From assembly GCA_009733575.1 (NCBI GenBank), contig ML769402.1:98735-162734 (forward strand): 64,000 nt of DNA. Direction: 5' to 3'. Shown here in pieces: positions 28,111 to 39,742 of the stretch; positions within the stretch are counted from its first letter, which is position 1; each line of letters begins with the position of its first letter. Origin of the DNA: Gymnopus androsaceus JB14. Lineage: Eukaryota > Basidiomycota > Agaricomycetes > Agaricales > Omphalotaceae. The position numbers and the translations under genes are program-made. The notes beneath the pieces were generated by a model. That model searched no databases, was not told the origin of the DNA, and was given only the letters and a program-made list of their open reading frames with translations.

Positions 28111-28476
28111 CTATTCACTCGTTGCAGTTGATTGACTCGAAGAGAAACTTGTAGATTCAGCTCGCCTGCCTGAAGCCACCAGAATGCCAATGGATAGCAT
28201 GAGGTCCTTCACCTTTAACTTCTGTTCCGGGTCACTGCGGTCGAGCTTTGCAAGTGGTTCCAATTTGGTATCTTGAGATATAAATCGAGACAGGAGAAAA
28301 TCAGAGCGTACACAGGAAAGGGCCGAAACCATAACTGGTCCCGAAATCCCTCCATGTCCGGAAGAATCCGTCGCATGGGAGTCTGGAGACGAAGCGGTAT
28401 TTGCATTCGGTGGTTCATTCAACTTCAACTTCAGAGAATACAAGATAGTTGACAGCTCCTTGCTGGATATATTCAT
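28111..28476 (-). CDS. Hypothetical ORF conserved in both copies of the F-box block
   Basis: Unrecognised. The frame reads GISGPVMVSALSCVRSDFLL and LEPLAKLDRSDPEQKLKVKD. A counterpart at 34439-34798 keeps the same frame (GISGPVMVSALSCVRSDFLL, LEPLAKIGRSDSELKLKVKV) although the DNA has diverged. It lies just downstream of the F-box gene's stop and could be a separate small gene or an alternative 3' exon. No in-frame splice from the F-box gene was found. Confidence 0.35.
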   Translation of the reverse strand: MNISSKELSTILYSLKLKLNEPPNANTASSPDSHATDSSGHGGISGPVMVSALSCVRSDFLLSRFISQDTKLEPLAKLDRSDPEQKLKVKDLMLSIGILVASGRRAESTSFSSSQSTATSE

Positions 28477-28500
28477 GTCAACATGGGTCCTGCAAAAGAA

Positions 28501-29972
28501 TCAAGTTTTATTTAGCGTTCCAACGACCTCTCGACTACCGCTAGGTGCATTCAGCACATTAAGCCACCCTTTGACAAACCAGCGACCACTGCAGCCAAAC
28601 TCTTCATCGTAGTAGGCTTCTTCGTGGATATCGAAAGCCTGCAGAGATGGAATACGTTGCACAAAGCGGGAAGTATACCATAACATTCCAGCTTCTGCTA
28701 TATTAGCAGCTGAGGGTGCTTCAAGCTGGCTGGTGTTCCCGACACGAGGAAGCGCACACCAGAGCTTTCTACGTCCAAAATGAAGTCGCTTGAACGAACA
28801 ATGCAAGGCCAATATTTCAAGCGACGAAAAGAGACGAAGGACAGCGATAACATCATCCTGAATAAACTGTCAGCAAACTAGAGAAGACTATACGCAAAAT
28901 TACTTACGATGTGATATGCCAATCCTGGCGTTGACCTCCCCGCAAACTCGAGTCTCAATGTTTGGATTTCAGGAAAGGAAGAATAAAGGAGGGAGAGGAT
29001 TTCGATTAAAGACGACCTGATGATTATAGTTAATCCAGTGACACGCCACTCCTCAATAGAAGTCGAGCAGATAGCCGGTCGAGTGATAGAAAGACGTATG
29101 GTAGAATAAGCATCAGAAAGCTGCTTATTAGACACTTCCTTGACAAACGAAGATGTCAAAGGGAGTGTGTGGCGACTGAAAAAATCATTGCGTTCATCAA
29201 TGAACCTGATTTTCTTCAGGTATGGATGAGCAGCTGTAAATTCTGGGAGCCACGAAAGCGTGACAGGAAGATGTCTCATCAACAGGTCAAGTTCGCAAAG
29301 GCCTTCAAAAGTTCGTAGTCCGAACTCATTCGTGAATAGCTCAGGTCGACGGATAAGAAGTTGTGAAACCTTCATGCCGCGCTCCATCCTTGGTACTAGC
29401 CAAGAATGGCTAGGATTACTCAGAGCGGATTGCTTGACCACGACTTTTGATAGATCGACGGATCCTTTGGGAAGCTTCTGTGTGGATGCGACGAGAATGG
29501 TAGAAACACTAGGGTGCTCATGGAGTGCATTGAGCAACGTAAAGTTCAATTCGGACCTAATATCAACACATGCAAGGCGTTTGAGGTGAGGAAGTGATTG
29601 GCATAAAATCTCCATCCTTCCCTCGTCAAGCAGGAATAGCATACGCAATATCAGCGTCCTAGGATTGTCAGTAAACTAACAGTGCAAAATAGAAAAGAAA
29701 ACATACTTTGTATATTTAGAGAATAGTGGGCCCTGATCCATAAGTTTCTTTACGTCTTTGAGTCCCCTGATACGCAAGGATGCGAAGAGGAATGGTAAGC
29801 TGATTCGTCGCAGCTGCCGGTTGACCAGGGAGAGAGAGAGAATGTCTGTTGAATCGGGTTCATATTGAAGTTCTGGAGGTTCGCAATGCATTCGGGGTTC
29901 TAGACGGTAGGCGAGATAACTGAAGATACTGTGCACCAACTCCTCGGGCAACAACAACAATATTCGACACAT
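28501..29972 (-). CDS. F-box protein, block copy 1
   Basis: The N-terminus LLLLPEELVHSIFSYLAY is an F-box-type Skp1-binding helix. SLVNRQLRRISLPFLFASLR follows, as in many mushroom F-box proteins, then a leucine-rich solenoid-like body (LPHLKRLACVDIRSE, LLMRHLPVTLSWLPEF, LIEILSLLYSSFPEIQTL). Introns lie at about 29657-29704 and 28864-28914, the latter joining AYHI to DDVIAVLRLFSSLEIL. The stop is at 28501-28503. Such proteins are expected to recruit substrates to SCF ubiquitin ligases; the target is unknown. The gene is divergent from the kinase-like relic at 30100, and the pair is duplicated at 34825-39575. Confidence 0.75.
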
Positions 29973-30099
29973 CGATGAAGAACAGAAGAAGCCTGGTTTC
30001 GGTCATGTGATCTCCAACTGCGCGACCGAGCCGAAAGATTTATTTGTGATTAATGGCCATGGCCCTCCATGGCCTCCTTTCAACAGAGCAACGAATTCA

Positions 30100-31560
30100 A
30101 CTGAAGCTTCGGAACTCTTCGGAACAACCCTCTGAGTTGGACCAAAGTCAAGCCCCTGAAACCAGATCCTCCTCACACTACCTCTTTCTCCCGCGTACAC
30201 CATCGCTCTATGATGCCGCAGAAGATCGCTACTTTCACCGATTGTTCAACTTTCGGAAGGCATCGGTAACTCTTCAAGGAAAATATGCCGATGAGTCTTG
30301 GATGAGTCGAAGAAGATTTGGGCAAAAAAAAGCCCCGTAGTGTTCGTACACAACGAGCTTGGTGTGGCAGATGTGCAGAGGCAAACGCTCGATGTTGTCT
30401 TTCAACTAGCCACTCTTGCACTCTTTAATCTTACGGACAAGCAGATCGAGCATCTTGATGACTGACACCTCTTCACTACAAGCACTAGTCTTCATCAGGC
30501 AGATGTTATAATCAGTGTGTTGCCCGAGGACAAGATTTGGTTCTGGGACGAACAAATGAAGGGGAGTGTGAGCACACATGGCCGCTCGTCTGGAAGCTGG
30601 AAATGGCTTACAAGGATTGCTTAAGCTCTATGGAATACATGAGTCTCTTGCTGGGAAATCTCAACGCATATCTCGTCCTCTTCTCATTGATCGACTCATG
30701 GAATGCGGAAAAGTCACTGATTTCTGGGAGAAGACGGATTGCAAAACCTGTTCACAATTCAGAAACTCTCATGATGCACGTCGCAATCATTTCGAATGGG
30801 ATTTTACAGCACCGAGCGATTTGGCCTAGCTGCCTCTTCCAATCCGGAAGACATTGACAACGAATTCATCCACGTTCTTCGTATCATCTTATCCTCCACT
30901 TCAGATATTATTGGCACACTCGATAACTAATCCTCATGATACGACGTACGATACCACGCCCGATACGGTGCCCGAGGTTGTTGACGCTGCAACTTCCCAG
31001 CCCAAATCTCGAGACCCATGGATCCGCATGGTTCATCCTTATATGCAAGAACTATGAAGCATTGACTTGAAATCATTGATCAGCAATGCTAGCCTCCAAG
31101 CCCCCGACCTGAGCGAGATTATGAGGGGGGTGCCCCGTGTGCGCTGTATATTTATTCGTGTTTGAAGACGCTTGTATTTCTGCCCTTTGCTTACTTTTCT
31201 GTCACCAGTGCTGGGCACAAATGATCCGCCATAATTTAACGTTTGGGAACATTAAGTACCTGCTTCAACACATCCTTTCGTGTTCAGCGGGTTCGCGGCT
31301 CGAAAGCTAGCTCCTCGCAAGCAACCATTTCCCCTTTCAATCATGCTGAAGCATACGGCTACATCATCCGACAAGCTTCCTGGATCGTTGATGCTTGTGA
31401 AGATGCAAAGCAGCGGAAGAAGAATGAGACTGGGAGGGATTGATATCTTTGCTTCGAAGGCTGCTCCGAAGGTTGACCACGACCACGACAGGGCCCTGTC
31501 CCATGATCCTGACGATGGTAAAACTCCATTTTTTATAACGACCCCGCCTCATCATTGATA
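30100..31560 (+). pseudogene. Truncated kinase-like gene relic, block copy 1
   Basis: Aligns with the N-terminal part of the gene at 36532-39575. Shared blocks are SLYDAAEDRYFHRL, PTWPLV-like CEHTWPLVWKLEM, DFWEK...CSQFRNSHDA and the second-exon block HAEAYGYIIRQASWIVDA. The ATG AGT TCA start of the other copy is ACG AAT TCA here, so the start codon is lost. Several frameshifts and stops follow, and similarity ends near 31560 with no kinase domain. Clearly non-functional. Confidence 0.75.
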
Positions 31561-33141
31561 CACTGGTCCTCTCTGTATTCAACAAGAAACCTGTCAGGCC
31601 ACCACTACACTGTTAGATACGCCGCGTGCCTCAGGCTCTGCTTATTGATTGGAAGCATCACTTTGTCTTCTGTATCTGTGGCTCTCGGTATTCATTGAGC
31701 TTGAATCAGTCGAATGAGGACGCATAGTGCCGAAGCCTCAACAAAGCCTTGGTGTTCACCGCTTGCGTGATGACTCTTGCCACCTGGACATATGAACGGA
31801 GTTGAAGTCGTACGCGATATTGACCTGGTTCCCGGAACAAGGAGGTGTCTCTACTACCCCCGTTTCTTGAACGTTAACCTCGGATCCTACTCGTCGACAT
31901 AGGTCTACACTAACTATTCTTGTGCACCAGATAGGAGGTATTTTATTAAAAGCCCAGAATTTTCCAACAATTTCTTAATCCGGTGAGAATTGTAGCGTTT
32001 CAGTCTCAGACTTGGGTGGCACTGAACTCCTGCTGGCTGCGGTGTTTTTGAAAACCCGACGGGCTGGCCTGAAAACATCAACATGGAGTATAAATGGAAC
32101 CCAAGGAAAACGATATAGATTGGACAGCCCGACTTCCCAGGCTGACTGACAGTGAAGGTACGATCCTTTTTCTCTTCTCAATGAGCATCCCATCCCGCTT
32201 CATATAACAGTATGTTCAATTTTCCGTGTCTGGCTCAATCGTCAGACATTGACTATATGTGTTATGGTTCCTTGAATTCGTCAGGTTCCGGTTGGGAACT
32301 TACTAACAATCTACAGCTACGAGAGAACTAACGGTATGCGTATATCTCAGATGCAAAGGTCCAGCAAGCATTCATCATTTATTGACTATATCGATCGACG
32401 AATTCTTGGTAAGTCTTTTCTCTGCGCATCCGTCTTGCTAGGACTTAGCGGTCATATAGAGAAGCTGTTATGCCTGTCAGGAGCAGGTCATGGGCGCACA
32501 TTCCTCCGCGGCGAGCCTCACACCCAAGTATTGGCCTCAACTTAAAGTCTTTGTTGAGCATTGAATCAATTTTGAATAATGGCGTCTATTCACCAACGGG
32601 AAGCGCCAGAACCTTCAATTATGACAGAAAGCACTCAGACGCTATTCCTCTCCTTGAACTCCTTTGGAATGAAAAGTCTTATCATAGCGCCTCTTCACTG
32701 ATGCGAAGCCCGGTTGAGCGACAGAGGCGCATTCACTGTCCTTCAAATTATGACAGGAAGCACTCAGACTAAAATATGCTGCTATTCCTTTCCTTTGATT
32801 CCTTTCTAGAACTGAGATGAAGCGCCAGAGGTGCATTCAGACAGCAAGCTCTCAGACTAAAGTATGATGCTTTCCTTCCCTTTTATTCCTTTCTAGAACT
32901 GAAATAGATCATATCAGGTGAATCGAATCCAGAGCACCTGCTGCACCGATCAGTATGGGACTTCCTGAGGCCAAGTATATTGTCTATCCACCCTTTCTGG
33001 TATGAGCGAGGCAGATTCCTGTTCTTGCCATTATATCTGAGTCGACTGAGCGTCCTTATTTGAAGCGTCTATAGTACGTCTTGAAGGGTTTAAAAGCGAT
33101 GTGTATGTTGGATTGGAATCACCACCAAACGACTACGAGAA
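31561..33141. other. Intergenic region between duplicated blocks
   Basis: No coding frame supported, apart from the repeat listed at 32600-32900. Marks the breakpoint where block copy 1 stops matching copy 2. Confidence 0.45.
32600..32900. repeat. Degenerate tandem repeat, about 3 units of about 100 bp
   Basis: Units begin gaagcgccagaacc / gaagcccggttgagcgacag / tgaagcgccagaggtgcatt. They share tatgacagaaagcactcagac-type cores, followed by ctattcct and cctttctagaactga segments. Units diverge and vary in length. Confidence 0.5.
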
Positions 33142-33976
33142 ATGTACACACTCAAGCCCAGTGAGTAGTACTCTGCCTTCCAATAATCAACTTCGATATA
33201 GAAAAATTAATTCTACTCTAGTTCTTGCTGCCATCGTTTTCATGGCTGGCTATGCCAGTGCGAGCGTTCTACCCGAAGCAAGTATGTAAAACATCCTTCC
33301 ACCGCTATCGGGCTACTCATGCACCTCATGAATTAGGAAGTAACATAGTTCAACGTCAGAACTTGGTTCCTCTCAGCTTTGGTAACGCTGAGTGGATTTG
33401 GACTAGTGAAGAAAACCCTCCTGGCTCCACTGTAGCCGATGGATCTCGCGGATTCCGCTACCAAATTATCAATCCCAGTCCTTTTATTCTCCCTATTTGC
33501 CTCACACTCGCCGTGGCCGCGTCAGTCATCTTTCGTCATTCCATTAGCGTCATTCTAATATTTTACAAAGAGATAATGAATATGATCTGTATGTCAATGG
33601 TTTCAACATTGGAAACAACTTCGAAAGGTTTAATTCCGAATCCGCCTTCTTTGAGGCCGACATTTACAACGTACCTCTCAATGCCGAGGGACAAAATGTC
33701 ATTGCTATCAATGCTACCAATGCTCCTGGAGTTGTCAGCAATACCGCTGGACTTATCGTTACCGGAATCGTCACATTTAGTACTGGGTTGCAGGAAACCT
33801 TGGTGTCAAATTCGACATGGCTCACTTTAGCAGCACCAGCCCCAGCCAACTTCTTTTCGCCTACTTTCAATGATGCAGCTTGGGTTCCGGCGAGTGAAGA
33901 GGGTACGGATGGTGTTGGTCCTTGGGGACCGACGACGATTGTGCCAAACAATGTTATAGGATGTCTTAACTTCTGA
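33142..33976 (+). CDS. Small secreted beta-sandwich (galactose-binding-like) protein
   Basis: Exons 33142-33160 and 33222-33281 encode a clean signal peptide (MYTLKPILAAIVFMAGYASA). Exon 3 from 33337 continues with SNIVQRQNLVPLSFGNAEWI and WTSEENPPGSTVADGSRGFR. After one or two introns near 33475-33570 the frame gives DNEYDLYVNGFNIGN, AINATNAPGVVSNTAGLIVT and a C-terminus FNDAAWVPASEEGTDGVGPW, ending at 33976. The WIWTSE...DN.YDLYVNG pattern is that of a fungal family with a discoidin/rhamnosidase-N-like jelly-roll fold. Carbohydrate binding is an inference. The exact splice sites of the third intron are uncertain. Confidence 0.68.
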
Positions 33977-34438
33977 TAGCTGGTTGTTGGGTGCAGTAAA
34001 CACACTAGCGGCCCCTTTGCTCTTCTTAAGCTCTTTTTATTAAGTATTCTCTCTTCCATTAGTGGTACATATCGTCTTCCTTGATATCGTTTTGTAAACA
34101 AAGTTTGCCTACTTATTGATCTGATTTCGTAGACTCGAACCACTCCCTGCTGCAGAGACGCAGTGATGTGCGGAATCCCTTTTGCTGGCGCCTTTGATCA
34201 TCAGAAATCAAGTCGTCAATACAGAAGCTATTGGCTCGGGTCTACTGATTTCGTGAGAATTGGTCTGCGGTGTAAGTTACCTTTTCTTCTCCTACTTTAG
34301 TCTCCTAATCAAGGCCGACATCTTGATTCACCACTTGCTGTACTTCAGTCGTTCTAAGCTTCGTCTCAAGACCCAATGGCCAATCTTGATCGTATCCAGA
34401 CCTTGGCCAGCCAACCACAAAGATATTTTTTCCAGATT

Positions 34439-34798
34439 CTATGTTCCTCGAGTAAAGCTAGTTACCCTGGTACGTACAGCGAAATTCCCAAGCCTCAGTC
34501 GAGATAAGATTGAAATGCCAATGAATAGCATGAGGACCTTCACCTTTAGCTTCAGTTCTGAGTCACTGCGGCCAATCTTTGCAAGTGGTTCCAAGTTGGT
34601 ACCTTGAGATATAAGTCGAGACAGGAGGAAATCAGAGCGTACACAGGAAAGGGCCGAAACCATAACCGGTCCCGAAATCCCTGAAGTAATACAAGAATCC
34701 GTCGCACGGGAGTCTGGAGACGAAGCGGTGTCTGCATTCGGTGGTTCAGAGAATATACAAAATAATTGACAGCTCCTCGCTAGATATATTCGTATCAT
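34439..34798 (-). CDS. Hypothetical ORF, block copy 2 counterpart of 28111-28476
   Basis: Keeps the GISGPVMVSALSCVRSDFLL and LEPLAKIGRSDSELKLKVKV segments of the first copy. The N-terminal part differs because of a deletion in the sequence after FSEPP. Function unknown; see the first copy. Confidence 0.3.
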   Translation of the reverse strand: MIRIYLARSCQLFCIFSEPPNADTASSPDSRATDSCITSGISGPVMVSALSCVRSDFLLSRLISQGTNLEPLAKIGRSDSELKLKVKVLMLFIGISILSRLRLGNFAVRTRVTSFTRGT

Positions 34799-34824
34799 GT
34801 AACATCCTTGGTCCTGCGTATAAA

Positions 34825-36284
34825 TCAGGTTTTATTTAGCGTTCCAACGACCTCTCGACCACCGTTAGGTGAATTTAGCACATGGAGCCACCCTTTGACA
34901 AACCAGCGACCACCGCAGCAGTTATCTTCATTATAATAGGCTTCTTCGTGGATATCGAAAGCCTGCAGAGATGGAATACGTTGCGCAATGCGGGAAGTAT
35001 ACCAGAATATTCCACCTTCCGCTATATCAGCAGCTGAGGGTGCTTCAAGCTGGTCAGTGTTCCCGACATGAGCAAGCGCACGCCAGGGCTTTCTACGTCC
35101 AAAATCAAGTCGCTTGAACGAGCAATGTAAGCCCAATATTTCGAGCGACGAAAAAAGACGAAGGATAGCGATAACATCATCCTAAGAAGACTGTCAGCAA
35201 ACGAAATGAGATTCTATACGCAAAAGTACGTACGATGTAATACGATTCTCGTGTCGACTTCCCCTCAAACCCGAGCACCAATGTTTGGATTTCAGGAAAT
35301 GAAGAATAAAGGAGGGAGAGGATTTCGATTAAAGACGACTTGATGATTATCGTTAATCCAGTGGCACGCCATTCCTGGGCGGAAGTCGAACAGATAGCTG
35401 GCCGAGTGATAGAAAGGCGAGTGATATAATAAGCATCAGAAAGGTGCTTGTTACACGCTTCCTCGACGAACGAAGATATAAAAGGGAGTTTGTGGCAACT
35501 GAAAAAGTCCTTGCGCTCATAAATGAACCTGATCTTCTTCAGGTTTGGATGAGCAGCTGTAAATTCTGGGAGCCACGAAACCGTGACGGGAAGATAGCTC
35601 ATCAACAAGTCAAGTTCGCAAAGGCCGTTGAAAGTTCGTAGTCCGAATTCATCCGTGAATAGTTCAGGGTGACGGATAAGAAGTTGTGAAACCTTCATGC
35701 CGCGCTCCATCTTTGGTGCTAGCCAACAATGGCTAGGATCAACCAATTCGGATTGCTTGAGCACGACTTTTGATAGATCGAACTGGGCGGATCCTTTGGG
35801 GAGCTTCCGCATGGATGCGACGAGAATCGTAGAAACACTGGGGTGTTCGTGGAGTGCACTGAGCAATGCGATGGACAATTCAGACCTAACATCAATGCAT
35901 GAAAGACGTTTGAGGTGAGGAATTGATTGGCGTAAAATCTCCGCCCCTTCCTTGTCAAGCAGGAAGAGCATACGCAGTATCAACATCCTAGGATTATCAG
36001 AACTGGCAGTGCAAAATAAAAAATAAAGCATACTTTGTATATTTAGAGAAGAGCGGGCCATGATCCCTAAGTTTCTTTACGTCTTTAAGTCCTTTGATGC
36101 GCAAGGATGCGAAGAGGAATGGCAAGCTAATCCGTCGCAACCGCCGGTTGACCAGTGAAAGAGAGAGAATGTCCGTGGAATCGGGTTCAAATTGAAGTTC
36201 TGGAGGTTCACATTGTTTTCGGAGTTCTGGGTGATAGGCGAGATAGCTGAAGATATCGTGCACCAACTCCTCGGGCAACAACAT
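34825..36284 (-). CDS. F-box protein, block copy 2
   Basis: Paralogue of 28501-29972 with the same three-exon structure. It has the N-terminal F-box LLPEELVHDIFSYLAY, SLVNRRLRRISLPFLFASLR and the leucine-rich body (IPHLKRLSCIDVRSE, LLMSYLPVTVSWLPEF, LIEILSLLYSSFPEIQTL). The C-terminal exon begins DDVIAILRLFSSLEIL, with HEEAYYNEDNCCGGRWFVKG, and stops at 34825. The two copies differ by scattered amino-acid changes, so the duplication is older than that of the transporter. ATG 36284 sits directly before the F-box. It is divergent from the kinase-like gene. Confidence 0.75.
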
Positions 36285-36531
36285 GGTGTTGACATGGTGG
36301 ATAATGAAGAACGTGGTTCGGTCATGTGATCCCCCACTACGCGACTAAGCGCCGAAAATGATAATCCTTATCACAAGTTATCATTGATTCATTCGAAAAA
36401 TCTTTTGTTCTTTTTCATTCTGCCATTGTTCACCGAATGGGTACGTTGCTGTTAGTATCAATTTCCTGATAACGCCTCAAGTCAGATGCCTTTAAATAGA
36501 GCGTCCCCTTCTGTCTTCTTCAACCGTCGCA

Positions 36532-39500
36532 ATGAGTTCAACCGAAGAGCTTCAGAACATGCTCTTGAGTTGGACCGAAGTCGAGCCCCTGACATCAACC
36601 TCTCCTCACACTACCTCTCTCCCCACGCGTAGTCCCTCGCTCTATGATCTACACATGCCTTTTCGATGCTACAACCGAACAAAATTTCTTTCGGAAACCC
36701 GCAGCTCTTAGACAATCAGGACGTCGCTCCCGCAGAGGATCGCTACTTTCAGCGATTACTCGCTCGGGAGGAGTCGGTGAAGGCTCTTCGAGGAAAACAT
36801 GCCCATGAGCTGGAGAATAGGTGGACAACAAACCTCCAATCCATCGGACCGAATGCCTTCGTACACAACGAGGATGGTGTAGTAGATGCGCAGAGGCAAG
36901 CGCTTGATGTTGTCCTTCGTCTTGCCACTCTTGCGCTATTTGATCTTACGGAAAAGCAGATCGAACATCTTAATACCTGGAAACTCCTCGCCGCAACCAC
37001 TAGTCTCGAGCAGGACGCAAAAGCAGACATTATAATCAGAATGTCGACCGAGAAACAAATTGAGCTCTGGGATAAGCTGCTGAACGGGAAGTGTGAGCCT
37101 ACATGGCCGCTGGTTCAGGACTTGAGCTCAACCGCTTATATGAAGTGCATAAACTCCATGGAATGCAAGAATCTCTTACTTGGAAATTCCAATGCATACC
37201 TCACCCTCCTCTCATTGATTCGACTAATGGAATGCGGAGAAGTCACTGAATTCTGGGAGAAGACGGCTTGCGAGAGCTGTTCCCAGTTTAGAAACTCGCA
37301 TGACGCTCACCAGGATCATTTCGAATGGGATTTTCCCCTCGACAGCTCCGGCCCAATTGGTCTAGCTGCCTCTTCCGATCTGGATGACATTGACACGGAG
37401 ATCATCCGCGTTCTTCATATCATCTCGTTGCCCGATACGACGCCCGAGGTTACTGGCGATGAAACTGATAAGCCCAAATCTCGAGACCCATGGGCCCGCG
37501 CGGTTTATCCTCATGTGCAGAAACTATGGAATATCGAGCTGAGATCATCGATCAGCGAGGCTGGCCTCCAAGTGTCCGACCTGGATGAGATTCATGAGGT
37601 GGGTGCCCCGTGTGCGCTGCATATTCATTCAGGTGATGTATTCGAAAACTCTTGGATATCTGCACTTTGCTTATTTTTTCTGTCACCAGTGCTGGGCACA
37701 AATGGTCCGTCATAATTTAACCTTTGGGAGTATTACCTCCTTCAACACATCCTTTGATGTTCAGCGAGTTCGCGGCTCCTCGCAAGCAATTATTTCCCCT
37801 TTCGATCATGCTGAAGCAGAGGGTTACATCATCCGGCAAGCTTCTTGGATTGTCAATGCTTGGGAAGATGCTAAAAAGCGGAGCGAAAGAGAGTGGGCTA
37901 AGGATGGCTCCATGGAGTGATATCTTCGCTCCCAACGCTGCTCCCAAGGTTGACCACGACTACGACAGGGCCCCATGATCCTGATGATGGTGATCATGAT
38001 AGTGATGATACTCATCCCCCATCTGACGAAGAGAGCATTGTTGGTGGATAACTGTTGCGCTCGAGGAGTCAGACTTAGAAGCAGAAGAAGAAGTCAACAA
38101 AGCCTCCTGGTCCCAAATCGGATGCCCATGATGGAGGTCGACGCAGGGGTGGTGGATCTGGAGGAACTGGGGCGGAGCGAGCGGCGGAGGTGCAGGCTCT
38201 AGTGGAGGAACCGGTTCCTTCGGCGGAGGTACTGGCTCCGGGGGTACTGCCCAAAAACGCGGCCGTGAATCAACATCTGACTCTACCGGGAACACTGACA
38301 AAAGGGCCCGCCAGCATCAGGGCAACATCCAGATTCGGCCTGAGGTGGGTTCATTTGTTTGGTCCAAGTACTTGCTGAATTCTCATCTGATTCCGCCAGG
38401 GTCTACATCTCGCATTTAATTGCCCTGGCACGCATCTGGGCTCGAGCGGCTTCAGCCACTTTACGAGGATCTCGCCGTCGACCATTTCCGAGCCTGCTGA
38501 AAATCCTCTCGATCTACCAGCACGATTTTCGAGAACCAAAACTCCAAGTCCATCCTCTCGCAGACCTTCATTCGCTTCAATCAGCAGTGGGACTCCTTCA
38601 TCTTCTAGTCGCAGCAGTGACAGTCGCTCTGTTCTTTCCACTCCGCCGACTGATTTCAGTGCCACTACGTCCTTCACGCCGTTCTCTTTGCATTCTAATC
38701 CTGTATCCAAAGATGTTCAAATCGCGAGTGCGAGCTCCCAGACTCTGGGACCAAACCCATCTGCCTTCGTAGACTCTCAGTCCGACGACGAGTCAAGTTC
38801 TTCAAACATAGTTAGCAAGGTCGGCGTTATTTTGGAGGAGAAGATCAGCGGTTCGACAGGAATCATTGTCTGGCGTGGTAAATTATATCTCGAGGGCCCA
38901 CTGGCAGAGGGCCAAGAACCCTTGCCTGTTGTAGTAAAGCTTGCTGACTGGGAAACCAACTCCGAAGCCGAAGAAGGGACTGAGACTACACATGGAGGCA
39001 CGTTGCGTCGGGAGGCTGAAATCTACGAGCTTATTGCTCTCGAGGGAAGCAAGCTTATCCCGCCTTTTCGTGGCACCCTACCTTTTTATGGCGTATATTC
39101 GAAAATATGGGCGCCATTGCGCTTATTCTCGGATTCGGTGGTGCGGACTTTGGGAAGCCCAAGATTGTCGACTCTCTCAAGAAAGAAAGGTATGTGTTAT
39201 TCTGTCTCGAAACCAGTCTGGCACTCATATTCTGGCACTCATATCATTGTAGGAAGCAGATTCTTTTTGACCGAATTGGTTAACCTGCATGCCATCGGAG
39301 TTGAACACGGTGACGTTGCTGGTCGCAACATCCTCGAGGGTACAGAGGACTCGGAGGGCCCTCTTATCATTGATTTTGAGGATTCCAAGTTAGGGCACAA
39401 CTGTCTTGGCCCCGACGTGTGCAACGAGTTGAGATCTCTTCATCCAGTTGTTGAAGCTCGAAAAGGATTGAAGGATGGTCATGTTTTATTGATACGCTAC

Positions 39501-39575
39501 AACATAATTGTAACAAAACGACTCCACTTACGAACGATATGTACTTCACATTCTATTCATGACATTAATGATTAG
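36532..39575 (+). pseudogene. Kinase-like gene with long N-terminal region, block copy 2, probably disrupted
   Basis: ATG 36532 opens MSSTEELQNMLLSWTEVEPL, but relative to copy 1 an insert of about 85 bp after SLYD brings a stop at 36712. The frame is open again from 36666 (EDRYFQRLLAREESVKALRG through KPKSRDPWARAVYPHVQKLW). Intron 37599-37689 joins a block ending SWIVNAWEDAKKRSEREWAK. Gly-rich and Ser-rich linkers follow (38170-38690). The C-terminal kinase-like domain has VVVKLADWE (Lys strand), ENMGAIALILGFGG (hinge side, in another frame), VNLHAIGVEHGDVAGRNIL (catalytic loop) and LIIDFEDSKLGHNC (DFE in place of DFG). At least two indels lie in the kinase domain (about 39093, about 39262) and one near 37915. 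An unclassified mushroom kinase-like family; I do not assign it to FunK1. Confidence 0.6.
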
Positions 39576-39742
39576 TACTGCAGACTTTCGAAAGCAAGGA
39601 ATTAGGTATTTGACCAAGAAACGGAAGTAATATATTGATTTAAAAAGCAACCAAAGCAAATACAGCGTAGCATAGCTATAAGAGTGAGGATACACAACTA
39701 CTCTCTTACAACATCCTTCACCGATAATGGGAAAAAGTGCGT

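Noticed and set aside
32470..32772. ORF across the 32.6 kb repeat
   Set aside because: It follows the repeat units and has no conserved frame among them.
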